NCBI GenBank assembly: GCA_947632555.1
Contig: CANRPU010000002.1
Span: forward strand, 62,001 to 126,000
Source of the DNA: an uncultured Lachnospiraceae bacterium
GTDB lineage: Bacteria; Bacillota; Clostridia; Lachnospirales; Lachnospiraceae
Direction of reading: 5' to 3'
DNA: 64,000 nucleotides
Shown here: positions 1 to 9,960 of the stretch, piece by piece
Position numbering within the stretch: the stretch's first letter is position 1
Layout of the letters: each line of letters begins with the position of its first letter
The notes under the pieces: model-generated
Told to the model about the DNA's origin: nothing
What the model saw: the letters and a program-made list of their open reading frames with translations, nothing else
The model's database searches: none
Program-made: the position numbers and the translations under genes

Positions 1-1032
1 TTCGCGGGTGTGGAAGGAACGAAGATTATCGTGTTTTATCCCAAACACGGGGTAAGTCCCATACAGGAAAAGCAGATGGTAACCCAGAAGGGGTACAATG
101 CCTACGTAGTGGGGATCACCGGCAATTTTGATGACGCGCAGACCGGCGTAAAGAAGCTTTTTAATGATGAAGAGCTGGGAAAGGAAATGGCGGCGGCGGG
201 CTTTCGGTTTTCGTCCGCCAATTCTATCAATATCGGACGGCTGGTACCGCAGATCGTTTACTATGTCTATGCCTATACCCGGCTTCTGGCGGCGGGAAAA
301 GCGGCGGAAGATGAGCCGATCAACGTGGTGGTGCCCACCGGTAATTTCGGCAATATTCTGGCGGCCTTTTACGCGAAGAACATGGGGCTTCCCATCCGTA
401 AACTGATCTGTGCCTCCAATGAAAATAAAGTGCTGTATGATTTCTTCGCGGAAGGAACTTACGACAGGAACAGGGAGTTTGTACTGACTTCTTCCCCTTC
501 CATGGATATTCTGATCTCCAGCAACTTAGAGCGCCTGATCTATCGTATCTCCGGAGATGATGCCGACAAAACGGCGGCTTTCATGGCGGCGCTTGGCAGA
601 GAGGGAAGGTACGAGATTACGCCTGAAATGAGAGCGCGGCTGGGAGATTTTTACGGCGGTTACGCTACAGAGAAAGAAACCGCGGCTGCTATTAAACGTA
701 TTTATGATGACTGCGGCTATGTGATCGATACCCATACGGCGGTAGCGGCTTCGGTTTATGAGAGCTATAAGGCGCGGAGCAAGGATGAAACCAAAACGGT
801 GATCGCTTCCACGGCCAGCCCGTTTAAATTTACCAGAAGCGTAATGAATGCCATTGACGGAAACTATGATGCCCTGGATGATTTTGCCCTGGCGGATGAA
901 CTTTCCCGTCTGTCCGGTGTGGCGGTACCGGCGGCTATCGAAGAAATCCGCACCGCGCCTGTACTGCATACAAGGGTATGCGGCCGGGATGAAATGAAGG
1001 ATGTAGTAAAGGAATTTCTGGGACTTTCCTAG
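1..1032 (+). CDS. thrC: Threonine synthase, 5' truncated by window edge
   Basis: Reading frame is open from base 1 (FAGVEGTKIIVFYPKHGVSPIQEKQMVTQKG...); PLP-enzyme motifs VVVPTGNFGNILAAFYAKNMGLP typical of threonine synthase. Confidence 0.9.
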   Translation, partial: FAGVEGTKIIVFYPKHGVSPIQEKQMVTQKGYNAYVVGITGNFDDAQTGVKKLFNDEELGKEMAAAGFRFSSANSINIGRLVPQIVYYVYAYTRLLAAGKAAEDEPINVVVPTGNFGNILAAFYAKNMGLPIRKLICASNENKVLYDFFAEGTYDRNREFVLTSSPSMDILISSNLERLIYRISGDDADKTAAFMAALGREGRYEITPEMRARLGDFYGGYATEKETAAAIKRIYDDCGYVIDTHTAVAASVYESYKARSKDETKTVIASTASPFKFTRSVMNAIDGNYDALDDFALADELSRLSGVAVPAAIEEIRTAPVLHTRVCGRDEMKDVVKEFLGLS

Positions 1033-1110
1033 AACTTTCCTGACTTTCCCGATCCTGTCTTGGGCAAGGAAAGAAGCGGAATATAACAAAATAACAAATA
1101 GCGCGGAAAA

Positions 1111-1141
1111 CAGCCTCCGGAGAATGGTTCCCGGAGGCTGT
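1111..1141 (-). terminator. Rho-independent terminator of gltA
   Basis: CAGCCTCCGG-N10-CCGGAGGCTG stem; on the minus strand followed by TTTTCC. Confidence 0.75.
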
Positions 1142-1146
1142 GATTG

Positions 1147-2511
1147 TCAGCGGTATTTTAATGAGATATAAGTCTTGTCTTCCCCGATGGGTTTGTACGC
1201 GGGACGGATGATCTTGCCGTTATTGGCCAGTTCTTCCAGACGGTGGGCGCTCCAGCCTACGATGCGGGCCATGGCGAAGATAGGGGTGTAGAGCTCCATG
1301 GGCAGTCCCAGCATATGATAAACAAAGCCGGAGTAGAAGTCCACGTTGACGCTGACGCCTTTATACATCTGGCGTTCTCCGGCAATGACTTCAGGCGCGA
1401 GTTTTTCCACCAGAGAATAGAGCGCGAACTCTTTCTGCAGTCCCTTTTCCACGGAAAGTTTTTCCACAAAGGTCTTGAAGGAAACGGCACGGGGATCGGA
1501 TTTGGAATAAATGGCGTGACCCACACCGTAAATCAGCCCCGCGTGGTCAAAGGCCTCTTTGTGAAGAAGTTTCTTCAGGTATGCCGCGACTTCCTCTTCG
1601 TCCTCCCAGTCCTTTACGTTCTGCTTCATGTCCTCGAACATCTGGACCACTTTGATATTGGCGCCGCCGTGGCGGGGACCCTTTAAGGAACCGATAGCCG
1701 CGGCAATGGTGGAATAGGTGTCCGTCAGGGAGGAAGTCACCACATGTGTAGTGAAGGAAGAGTTGTTACCGCCGCCGTGCTCCATATGCAGCACCAGCGC
1801 CACATCCAGGATACGGGCTTCCAGCGGCGTATAGGAACTGTCAGGCCGCAGGATATGTAGGATATTTTCCGCGGTGGAAAGCTCCGGTACCGGCTGGTGG
1901 ATAAACAGGCTGTTGCCGTCGTGATAATGACTGTACGCCTGATACCCGTAGATGGAGAGCATGGGAAACAGGGAGATTAACTGTAAACACTGCCGCAGCA
2001 CGTTGGGAAGGGAAGTGTCATCCGCTCTGTCATCATAGGAATAGAGGGTGAGCACGCTTCTTGCCAGCGTGTTCATCATATCCTTGCTGGGGGCTTTCAT
2101 AATGATGTCCCGCACAAAGCTGGTAGGCAGACTGCGGTAGCTGCCCAGAAGACTTTTGAACCGTTCCAGTTCGTCCTTATCGGGCAGGAGGCCAAATAAT
2201 ATCAGATAGGCGATCTCCTCAAAACCAAAACGGTTTTCGCTGGTAAAGCCCTCTACCAGGTCCTGCACATTATATCCCCTGTAAAACAGCCGCCCGTGGG
2301 CGGGAACTTCCACGCCGTCCACGATTTCTTTGGCCCTGACATCGGAGATGTGGGTCAGACCCGCCAAAACGCCCTTGCCGTTTAAATCCCGGAGCCCGCG
2401 CTTGACATCATATTTGGTAAAAAGTTCGGAATCTATGATACCGGCTTCCTCTGAAAGCTTCGCAAGCCGTAAAATGTCTGGTGTAATATCGGAATAGGTA
2501 TTGTTCTCCAT
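1147..2511 (-). CDS. gltA: Citrate synthase
   Basis: 454 aa; GRLFYRGYNVQDL, LHMEHGGGNNSSFTTHVV, GPRHGGAN, GVGHAIY citrate synthase motifs. Confidence 0.93.
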   Translation of the reverse strand: MENNTYSDITPDILRLAKLSEEAGIIDSELFTKYDVKRGLRDLNGKGVLAGLTHISDVRAKEIVDGVEVPAHGRLFYRGYNVQDLVEGFTSENRFGFEEIAYLILFGLLPDKDELERFKSLLGSYRSLPTSFVRDIIMKAPSKDMMNTLARSVLTLYSYDDRADDTSLPNVLRQCLQLISLFPMLSIYGYQAYSHYHDGNSLFIHQPVPELSTAENILHILRPDSSYTPLEARILDVALVLHMEHGGGNNSSFTTHVVTSSLTDTYSTIAAAIGSLKGPRHGGANIKVVQMFEDMKQNVKDWEDEEEVAAYLKKLLHKEAFDHAGLIYGVGHAIYSKSDPRAVSFKTFVEKLSVEKGLQKEFALYSLVEKLAPEVIAGERQMYKGVSVNVDFYSGFVYHMLGLPMELYTPIFAMARIVGWSAHRLEELANNGKIIRPAYKPIGEDKTYISLKYR

Positions 2512-2675
2512 GCGATTTCCCCTTTCTTTTTGAACAATTCTACTTTTATCTTACCATGAGTAGTAAATCCGTGGCAAGTTAAAACGGTGATTTCATAAAC
2601 TTTTCATAAATGATGGATTTTTCGCGAAAAGCGTATTAAAATAAAGCAGAACAGATACAAGAAGGAGATAGGACC

Positions 2676-3353
2676 ATGAAAGTAAAGGAAATGCTGGAAC
2701 ACGTGGATCATACCCGGCTGCAGGCCGATACCACATGGGAGGATATCAGGAAACTCTGTGACGAAGCGCTGCTGTATCATACCGCTTCCGTCTGCGTTCC
2801 GCCTTCCTATGTCAGGCGGATACATGAAACCTACGGGGACAAGCTGACAATCTGCACCGTGGTAGGATTTCCTCTGGGTTACAGTTCTGCCGGGGCTAAA
2901 GAAGAGGAAACTCTCCAGGCTCTGCGGGACGGCTGCTCGGAAATTGATATGGTAGTCAATATCGGGGATGTCAAAAACGGGGACTATGAAAAAGTACAGG
3001 AGGAAATCGCCGCGTTGAAAGCCTGCTGCGGTGAACATATCCTGAAAGTCATCGTGGAAACCTGCTATCTGACCGAAGAAGAAAAAATCGCCATGTGCGG
3101 GGCAGTCACCAGGGCGGGGGCGGATTATATCAAAACTTCTACGGGATTCGGCACAGGGGGCGCTTCCAGGGAGGATGTGGAGCTGTTCCGAAAACATATC
3201 GGGCCCGGTGTGAGGATAAAGGCCGCGGGAGGCATCAGCTCTCTGGAAGACCTGGCGATGTTTTTAAATCTGGGGTGCGACAGGATAGGAACTTCCAGAG
3301 CGGTTGGGCTGTGTAAGGACGTGGATCCGGAGGCGGAATATGGGGAGTGTTGA
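2676..3353 (+). CDS. deoC: Deoxyribose-phosphate aldolase
   Basis: VDHTRLQADTTWEDI..., VVGFPLGYSS, EIDMVVNIG, KVIVETCYLT, ADYIKTSTGFG, RIKAAGGI motifs. Confidence 0.94.
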   Translation: MKVKEMLEHVDHTRLQADTTWEDIRKLCDEALLYHTASVCVPPSYVRRIHETYGDKLTICTVVGFPLGYSSAGAKEEETLQALRDGCSEIDMVVNIGDVKNGDYEKVQEEIAALKACCGEHILKVIVETCYLTEEEKIAMCGAVTRAGADYIKTSTGFGTGGASREDVELFRKHIGPGVRIKAAGGISSLEDLAMFLNLGCDRIGTSRAVGLCKDVDPEAEYGEC

Positions 3354-5142
3354 GATCAGAAAAAGACTGCGCCGTCTGCGGGAGGTCATGCAAAGGGAGA
3401 ACGTGGATTATCTCCTGATCCCCACCGCGGATTTTCACAATTCCGAATACGTGGGGGAATATTTCAAGGCAAGAGAGTATTTTTCCGGTTTTACCGGTTC
3501 TGCCGGCACATTGCTGGTATGGAAGGACGGCGCCGGACTCTGGACGGACGGACGCTATTTTGTGCAGGCGCAAAAGGAACTGGAGGGAACGGGGATCACA
3601 CTGTTCCGCATGGCGGAAGAAGGCGTACCGGATATTCCATCCTTTTTGCGGCGGCAGATGAAAAAAAAGGAAACCCTGGGGTTTGACGGGAGAGTTCTGA
3701 CGGCAGCGGAGGGAGAGAGGCTTTTGCGGCAGCTGGCTCCCCTGAAGATCGTCTTCGCGTCTGAAAAGGACCTGGCAGGAGAAGCATGGCAGGAAAGGCC
3801 GGCTCTTTCGGCCCGTCCGCTGCGCGTTCTGGAAAAGGAACTGACGGGAAAGGATACCAAAGCCAAGCTGAGAGCGGTGCGGAAGGCCCTGCGGGAAAAA
3901 AACGCCACGGCGCTGCTTCTGACGGGGCTGGACGAACTGATGTGGCTGCTCAATGTCCGGGGTGAGGATATTGCCTGCAATCCGGTGGCGCTTTCTTACG
4001 GTTACGTGAACCAAAAGTCCATGTACTTTTTTGTGCAGCAGAAGGCGCTGGATGATAGGGCGCGCGCCTACTTAAAGGAACAGGGCGTAGAGCCGCGTCC
4101 CTATGAGGAGATCGGAGATTTCCTGGAGCGGGAAACCGGAAAAGATCGGGTCTGGCTGGATATTAGCCGGTGCAGTTACAGCCTCTGCAGAAAGGTCAGA
4201 GCCTTCGCGGAAGGGACAATAGAGGGAAAAAGCCCTGTGGAGGCATTGAAAGCGGTAAAAAATCCTGTGGAGCTGTCCAATATGAAGAAGATCTACCTGA
4301 AAGACAGCGTGGCAGTCACCAAATTTATATATTGGGTGAAGACCCATGTGGGGAAAGAAAAAATGACAGAAATGTCGGCTGCCTCTTATCTGGATGGCCT
4401 AAGGCGCGAAATTCCGGAATATCTGGACCTGTCTTTTCCTACCATCGCCGCTTACGGCGCCAATGCCGCCATGATGCATTATGAGCCGGCGCCGGAAAAT
4501 GACACGGAGATCAAGGCAGAGGGTATGCTCCTTGTGGATTCGGGAGGACAGTACGCGGGCGGAACGACCGATGTGACCAGAACCATTGTGCTGGGAAAGC
4601 TTGCGCCGGAAATAAAGCGGCAGTATACAGCCGTCGCGGCAGGAATGCTGCGTTTGTGGAAGGCCAGATTTCTGTATGGCTGTTCCGGCAGAAATCTGGA
4701 TATTCTGGCGCGGGAACCTCTCTGGAAACTGGGGATCGACTATAAGTGCGGCACCGGACACGGCATCGGCTATATCCTGAATGTGCATGAAGGCCCCCAG
4801 AGTATCCGCTGGCGTTTCGCTCAGGGCGCGCCGGAAGCGGTGCTGGAGGCGGGAATGGTGGTTTCGGATGAGCCCGGCGTTTACGCGGCCGGCAGCCACG
4901 GCATCAGAATAGAGAACGTACTGGCGGTAAAGCAGGATACGGTGAACGAATCCGGCCGTTTTATGAACTTTGAAACGCTTACCTATGTTCCCATTGATCT
5001 GGACGGTATTGACACGGCATATCTGACGGAAGAGGACAGGCAGGCGTTAAATGAATATCACGCGATGGTCAGAAGGAAACTTTCCCCCTGGCTGAGCGAG
5101 GAAGAGAGGGCGTGGTTAAAAGAAGCTGCCAGGGCAGTATAA
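3340..5142 (+). CDS. Xaa-Pro aminopeptidase (M24 family)
   Basis: Creatinase N-domain plus M24 metal-binding residues (LVDSGGQYAGGTTDVTRT, GTGHGIGYILNVHEGPQ, VVSDEPGVY). ATG at 3340 overlaps the end of deoC. Confidence 0.92.
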   Translation: MGSVEIRKRLRRLREVMQRENVDYLLIPTADFHNSEYVGEYFKAREYFSGFTGSAGTLLVWKDGAGLWTDGRYFVQAQKELEGTGITLFRMAEEGVPDIPSFLRRQMKKKETLGFDGRVLTAAEGERLLRQLAPLKIVFASEKDLAGEAWQERPALSARPLRVLEKELTGKDTKAKLRAVRKALREKNATALLLTGLDELMWLLNVRGEDIACNPVALSYGYVNQKSMYFFVQQKALDDRARAYLKEQGVEPRPYEEIGDFLERETGKDRVWLDISRCSYSLCRKVRAFAEGTIEGKSPVEALKAVKNPVELSNMKKIYLKDSVAVTKFIYWVKTHVGKEKMTEMSAASYLDGLRREIPEYLDLSFPTIAAYGANAAMMHYEPAPENDTEIKAEGMLLVDSGGQYAGGTTDVTRTIVLGKLAPEIKRQYTAVAAGMLRLWKARFLYGCSGRNLDILAREPLWKLGIDYKCGTGHGIGYILNVHEGPQSIRWRFAQGAPEAVLEAGMVVSDEPGVYAAGSHGIRIENVLAVKQDTVNESGRFMNFETLTYVPIDLDGIDTAYLTEEDRQALNEYHAMVRRKLSPWLSEEERAWLKEAARAV

Positions 5143-5160
5143 ACTTTCCGCGTCATCATC

Positions 5161-5208
5161 AAAAAAACTCTACGGAGCCATTTCCGGCTGCCGTAGAGTT
5201 TTTTGTTG
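5161..5208. terminator. Bidirectional terminator between convergent genes
   Basis: AAAAAAACTCTACGGAGCC-N-GGCTGCCGTAGAGTTTTTTG; A-tract 5' and T-tract 3'. Confidence 0.85.
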
Positions 5209-5232
5209 TTAAGCTGATATATAAGGTATGTT

Positions 5233-6837
5233 TTACAGCTGAGGACCTGCGGAAACCAGAGCCTTTCCTGCGTCATTGCCCTCATATTTCGCGAAGTTCT
5301 TAATGAACCGCTGAGCCAGATCCTTGGCTTTTGTTTCCCATTCGGAAGCGTCCGCGTAAGTGTTGCGGGGATCCAGGATATTGGTATCTACCCCGGGAAG
5401 CGCGGTGGGAACTTCAAAGTTGAAGTAAGGGATCTTCTTTGTGGAAGCTTTTTCAATGTCACCGTTTAAGATGGCGTCGATGATACCGCGGGTATCCTTA
5501 ATGGAGATACGCTTGCCGGTACCGTTCCAGCCGGTATTTACCAGATAAGCCTTAGCGCCGTTCGCCTTCATTTTTTTCACAAGCTCTTCCGCGTACTTGG
5601 TAGGATGCAGCTCCAGGAAAGCCTGGCCGAAGCAAGCGGAGAAGGTAGGAGTGGGCTCCGTGATGCCGCGCTCGGTACCTGCCAGCTTAGCGGTGAAACC
5701 GGACAGGAAATAGTACTGCGTCTGCTCGGGGGTCAGAACGGATACGGGAGGAAGCACGCCGAACGCGTCCGCGGACAGGAAGATAACATTCTTTGCCGCG
5801 GGAGCGGTGGAAACGGGACGTACGATATTCTCAATATGGTTAATAGGATAAGATACACGGGTATTCTCGGTTACGCTCTTGTCGTTGAAATCAATCTTGC
5901 CATTGGCGTCCAGAGTCACGTTTTCCAGAAGCGCGTCGCGCTTGATGGCATTATAGATATCGGGCTCGGAATCCTTGTCCAGATTGATGACCTTCGCGTA
6001 GCAGCCGCCTTCAAAGTTGAACACGCCCTTGTCATCCCAGCCGTGCTCGTCATCGCCGATGAGCAGACGCTTGGGATCGGTGGAAAGAGTGGTCTTTCCC
6101 GTTCCGGACAGACCGAAGAAGATGGCGGTGTTTTTACCGTTCATATCGGTATTGGCGGAGCAGTGCATGGAAGCGATGCCCTTCAAAGGCAGATAGTAGT
6201 TCATCATGGAGAACATACCCTTCTTCATTTCACCGCCGTACCAGGTATTGATGATAACCTGCTCGCGGCTGGTGATGTTAAAGGCAACGCAGGTTTCGGA
6301 ATTCAGGCCAAGTTCCTTATAGTTCTCAACTTTTGCCTTGGATGCGTTGTATACCACGAAATCAGGCTCAAAATCCTTTAATTCGTCTTCGGAAGGCTGG
6401 ATGAACATGTTCTTAATAAAATGAGCCTGCCATGCGACCTCGACGATAAAACGGACCGCCATACGGGTATCCTTGTTGGCGCCGCAGAACGCGTCCACAA
6501 CAAAGAGCCTCTTGCCGGAAAGTTCCTTTTTCGCGATGTCTTTTACCGTTGCCCAGACTTCTTCGCTCATGGGATGATTGTCATTCTTGTACTCGTCCGT
6601 GGTCCACCATACGGTGTTCTTGGAGTTCTCGTCCATTACAATGTACTTGTCTTTGGGGGAACGGCCCGTATAGATACCGGTCATTACGTTGACCGCGCCG
6701 AGCTCGCTCACCTGACCTTTTTCAAAACCTTCCAGATTGGGCTTGGTTTCTTCTTCAAATAAAAGATCATAAGAAGGATTGTACACAATTTCCGTGGTAC
6801 CGGTAATGCCATACTTGCTTAAATCGATTTGTGCCAT
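5233..6837 (-). CDS. pckA: Phosphoenolpyruvate carboxykinase (ATP)
   Basis: 534 aa; [14 protein letters not shown]-loop, [29 protein letters not shown]. Confidence 0.95.
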   Translation of the reverse strand: MAQIDLSKYGITGTTEIVYNPSYDLLFEEETKPNLEGFEKGQVSELGAVNVMTGIYTGRSPKDKYIVMDENSKNTVWWTTDEYKNDNHPMSEEVWATVKDIAKKELSGKRLFVVDAFCGANKDTRMAVRFIVEVAWQAHFIKNMFIQPSEDELKDFEPDFVVYNASKAKVENYKELGLNSETCVAFNITSREQVIINTWYGGEMKKGMFSMMNYYLPLKGIASMHCSANTDMNGKNTAIFFGLSGTGKTTLSTDPKRLLIGDDEHGWDDKGVFNFEGGCYAKVINLDKDSEPDIYNAIKRDALLENVTLDANGKIDFNDKSVTENTRVSYPINHIENIVRPVSTAPAAKNVIFLSADAFGVLPPVSVLTPEQTQYYFLSGFTAKLAGTERGITEPTPTFSACFGQAFLELHPTKYAEELVKKMKANGAKAYLVNTGWNGTGKRISIKDTRGIIDAILNGDIEKASTKKIPYFNFEVPTALPGVDTNILDPRNTYADASEWETKAKDLAQRFIKNFAKYEGNDAGKALVSAGPQL

Positions 6838-6952
6838 CTTGCTTTTTACCTCTTTTCTTTAATAGTGTGGTTCCTCTTTAGTTATTATACATGATAAACG
6901 AAGAAAATCAATAAAAATCCTGTGAAATTTATAAATTTGAAAGGAAACCGGA

Positions 6953-7156
6953 TCATTTGATATTGCTGAGCCCCACCAGGTAATCCAAAGATACATTATA
7001 ATATTTGGCCAGTATGATAGCGTATGAAAGAGGCAGTTCGCGGGTTCCCTTTTCATATCTCCGGTAAACCTCACGCTGACAATTCAGAATATTGGCAACA
7101 TCCAGTTGTGTCAGGTCGTGGTCAACACGTAAATCTTCAATTCGCTGCCAGTACAT
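6953..7156 (-). CDS. XRE-family helix-turn-helix regulator
   Basis: MYWQRIEDLRVDHDLTQLDVANILNCQREVYRRYEKGTRELPLSYAIILAKYYNVSLDYLVGLS; SD GAGGAG upstream of ATG at 7156. Confidence 0.85.
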   Translation of the reverse strand: MYWQRIEDLRVDHDLTQLDVANILNCQREVYRRYEKGTRELPLSYAIILAKYYNVSLDYLVGLSNIK

Positions 7157-7380
7157 TAGTTTCTCCTCGCAATCTTGCAACAGTAGAATTGACCCCTGTA
7201 ATTGACGTGTTCCATGAAAAAAATCCCATTGACAATACTACCAAACAGTGGCATAATAAAACAAAAATGCCACCGAACGGTCGCAAAATAATGGTTTCAA
7301 GAAAAGACATATACGTAATAAAGATATTTTGGGGGCGCGTAGACACAGAGGGGAATACTGTACTTCACTGTGATGTCTTT

Positions 7381-7418
7381 GCGGGGGGGTAGTAGTAATA
7401 CTTTCCCCGCATTTTTTA
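7381..7418 (+). terminator. Terminator-like hairpin upstream of secreted-protein gene
   Basis: GCGGGG...CCCCGC followed by ATTTTTTATT, containing a G7 run. Confidence 0.45.
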
Positions 7419-7529
7419 TTACTTACCCCATCGATATATTATCAGCATGGAGTGAAATCATGCTCCAGGCTTTTAATATAAATCATAGCAGGAATTCACA
7501 TGAACTGCTAAGAAAGGAGGAAAAATCTG

Positions 7530-8162
7530 ATGTTGAGTGGGAAAACACTTCAGAAGATCGGCGTATTTGCCCTGGCGGTAACGCTGGCGGCAGTACCCGT
7601 GATGGCGGTAAACGCGGCAGGCGGCACCGGAGGCGGAGGCAATACCGACAATAAGACGGAGATCGTCAGCAAGGCGGATGTAGTTACGACGGATTCCGGC
7701 GTAGTACTGAATTCCACCGTACCCGGTACTTATACCGCTACGGTAGTGGAAGGCATTGCCATTACCACAGCCAAGGCAGAGGTGCCGGAAGGTCTTGCGC
7801 TGGCCGCGACCAACAGCTTCCACGGAAGCGCGGCTACAAAGAGCATCAACGATGGTATGGCGCTGCTTGCCCTTAACGGCATTGCCGCCGCGAATGGCCC
7901 CGAAGTAGACGTTTTAGGCTACGTCAAGGGTGCCAAGGCCACCGACCTTTCCACACCTGTAACGGTTGTGATGGGCGTGCCCGCATCCTTCAGAGAGGCG
8001 GGCTACGAGTACGCGGTTCTGCTGATCCAGGAAGGCGGACGTGTCAGCGTCCTGCCTGACAAGGAAGCTGCGGATCCTTCCATCGTAGCAGTGGAAACAC
8101 AGGGATTCGGCGTTTATGTACTGATCAAGGCGCCGGCCGGAAGTTTTGACAGTTTTAAGTAA
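7530..8162 (+). CDS. Secreted protein of unknown function
   Basis: N-terminal signal peptide (MLSGKTLQKIGVFALAVTLAAVPVMAVNAAGG), 210 aa, preceded by AGAAAGGAGG SD. Confidence 0.75.
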   Translation: MLSGKTLQKIGVFALAVTLAAVPVMAVNAAGGTGGGGNTDNKTEIVSKADVVTTDSGVVLNSTVPGTYTATVVEGIAITTAKAEVPEGLALAATNSFHGSAATKSINDGMALLALNGIAAANGPEVDVLGYVKGAKATDLSTPVTVVMGVPASFREAGYEYAVLLIQEGGRVSVLPDKEAADPSIVAVETQGFGVYVLIKAPAGSFDSFK

Positions 8163-8198
8163 GGCAGATGGTCCGTGAAGGAGCGGCAACGCTCCTTC

Positions 8199-9959
8199 AT
8201 GCCGGCCGTGGAAAAGATCATGGGAAAAATACGGATTATGCTGGCAAAAAGCGATAAGGCTGTTCTGGGGGTACAGGCGGGTTTTCTGTTGCTGTGCGTC
8301 TGTCTTGCCGCCCTTGTGCTGCCGGGCATCTACAGTCCGCAGATCCTGCCGGACGAATACGGCTACTGGGCATGGGCAGCGGACTTTGCGGGGAGGGACT
8401 GGAGCGGCGTATCCGGGACCTGCTCTTATTATGCCTTTGGATACGGGATCCTGCTGATGCCGCTTTTCACGCTGATCTCCGATCCGGTATGGCTGTACCG
8501 GACGGCTGTTTTCCTAAATTTCGTGTTTTTGTACGTCGGTTTTCTGCTTTTGTTCTATCTGCTTAAAAGCGGTCCGCTAAAGGGCAGAAAAGCGCTGGCC
8601 GCGGGCGCTGCCGGGACGGTCATGTGCTATACCGCCTATCTGACCTACGCGCAGACCACCCTGACGGAAGAACTGCTGACTTTTCTCTATCTTCTGCTGG
8701 CGGTTCTGCTCTACCGCTACATTCAGAACGCGCAGGAGGGAAACGGGCAGGGGCATCTTATGCTGATCGGGGCGTGCGCGCTGCTGACTGCGGGCTATAT
8801 GTATCTGGTCCATAACCGTACTATAGGGATCTTACTGGTCACGGTCCTGTTTTTGCCCGCGGTATCATTTGGCAGGGACAGGAGAACGGGGCTGGCCGTT
8901 CTGATCCTGGTTCTGTCTTTCGCGGCAGTCTTTTGGTATCTCGGCGCCGCCGGGCTGAATGCCCATGTGGCGGAAATAGGAACTCAGGAGTATGGGGAAC
9001 TGGCAAACGGCAACAGTTATGCCGGACAGATTCAGAAGCTGGCGCTGCTGTTTTCTTTCCGTGGAATCGGCCAGCTTTTGGCGGGACTGACGGGCAAACT
9101 GTTTTATCTGGGCGTGGCTAGCTTCGGACTGTATTACTGGGGGATCGCGTTTCTGGTAAAGGGGTTTTGGAAAAAGAAAGATCCTTTTTTTCTCTGGCTG
9201 CTCTTGTCCCACGGGAGCGCCCTGGCCATAAGCTGTATATCCGCCCTGGGCACCGACAGAGTAGACGGGCTTTTGTATGGCAGATACCATGAAAATACGC
9301 TGCCGGTGATCCTGGCCTGCGGCATACTGGCTCTGTTTCAGATCAAAAAGCCGAAAAAATATTGTTTGACCCTGCTTTCCCTGCTGACGGCGCAGATCCT
9401 GTGCCTGATCCTGACGGTGCAGTTCGGACACTATCCCTATATGAACAGGGGTTCCATGACCGGAATGACGGCGGCTTATGTCTGGGCGAAAGGGTATGAC
9501 ACCATTACTCTGTTGTACGGCTGGCTCTACGGCGGACTGGGCGGGTGCGCGCTGCTGTTTCTGACCCGTTTTAGGAAAAAAACAGGGATCCTGTTCGCTG
9601 CCGCGGTTTTTTGGCTGTTTCTGACCGGCTGGAATACCCGTTACACGGTACTGAATCTGGTGGAGTATCAGCGGGAGGAAGCCGAGTTCGCGGCGCGGAT
9701 CAGAGAATTGGCCGGGGAGGGAAAGGACAATATCGTATGCTTTGACGCGGATATCGGAAAAGAGAGTTTTGCTCTGCAGTATCTTTTAAAGGATTATACG
9801 CTGCGGCTGGAAGATGCGGCAGATGAAGAGAAATGGAAAGAAGCCGACATTATCATAACCGTGTCCGGCAGTGACGGGGAGGCGGCGATGGCAGGAAGAG
9901 AAGAATGGGAGAAGCGGCCGGCTTTGTCTGTTTTTACCACATATATAAGGAAAGACTGA
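8199..9959 (+). CDS. Polytopic membrane protein, GT-C-like/glycan-locus
   Basis: Many TM segments, LPDEYGYWAWAADFAGRDWSG motif near N-terminus; start uncertain (8175 GTG, 8199 ATG or 8220 ATG). Confidence 0.65.
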   Translation: MPAVEKIMGKIRIMLAKSDKAVLGVQAGFLLLCVCLAALVLPGIYSPQILPDEYGYWAWAADFAGRDWSGVSGTCSYYAFGYGILLMPLFTLISDPVWLYRTAVFLNFVFLYVGFLLLFYLLKSGPLKGRKALAAGAAGTVMCYTAYLTYAQTTLTEELLTFLYLLLAVLLYRYIQNAQEGNGQGHLMLIGACALLTAGYMYLVHNRTIGILLVTVLFLPAVSFGRDRRTGLAVLILVLSFAAVFWYLGAAGLNAHVAEIGTQEYGELANGNSYAGQIQKLALLFSFRGIGQLLAGLTGKLFYLGVASFGLYYWGIAFLVKGFWKKKDPFFLWLLLSHGSALAISCISALGTDRVDGLLYGRYHENTLPVILACGILALFQIKKPKKYCLTLLSLLTAQILCLILTVQFGHYPYMNRGSMTGMTAAYVWAKGYDTITLLYGWLYGGLGGCALLFLTRFRKKTGILFAAAVFWLFLTGWNTRYTVLNLVEYQREEAEFAARIRELAGEGKDNIVCFDADIGKESFALQYLLKDYTLRLEDAADEEKWKEADIIITVSGSDGEAAMAGREEWEKRPALSVFTTYIRKD

Positions 9960-9960
9960 A

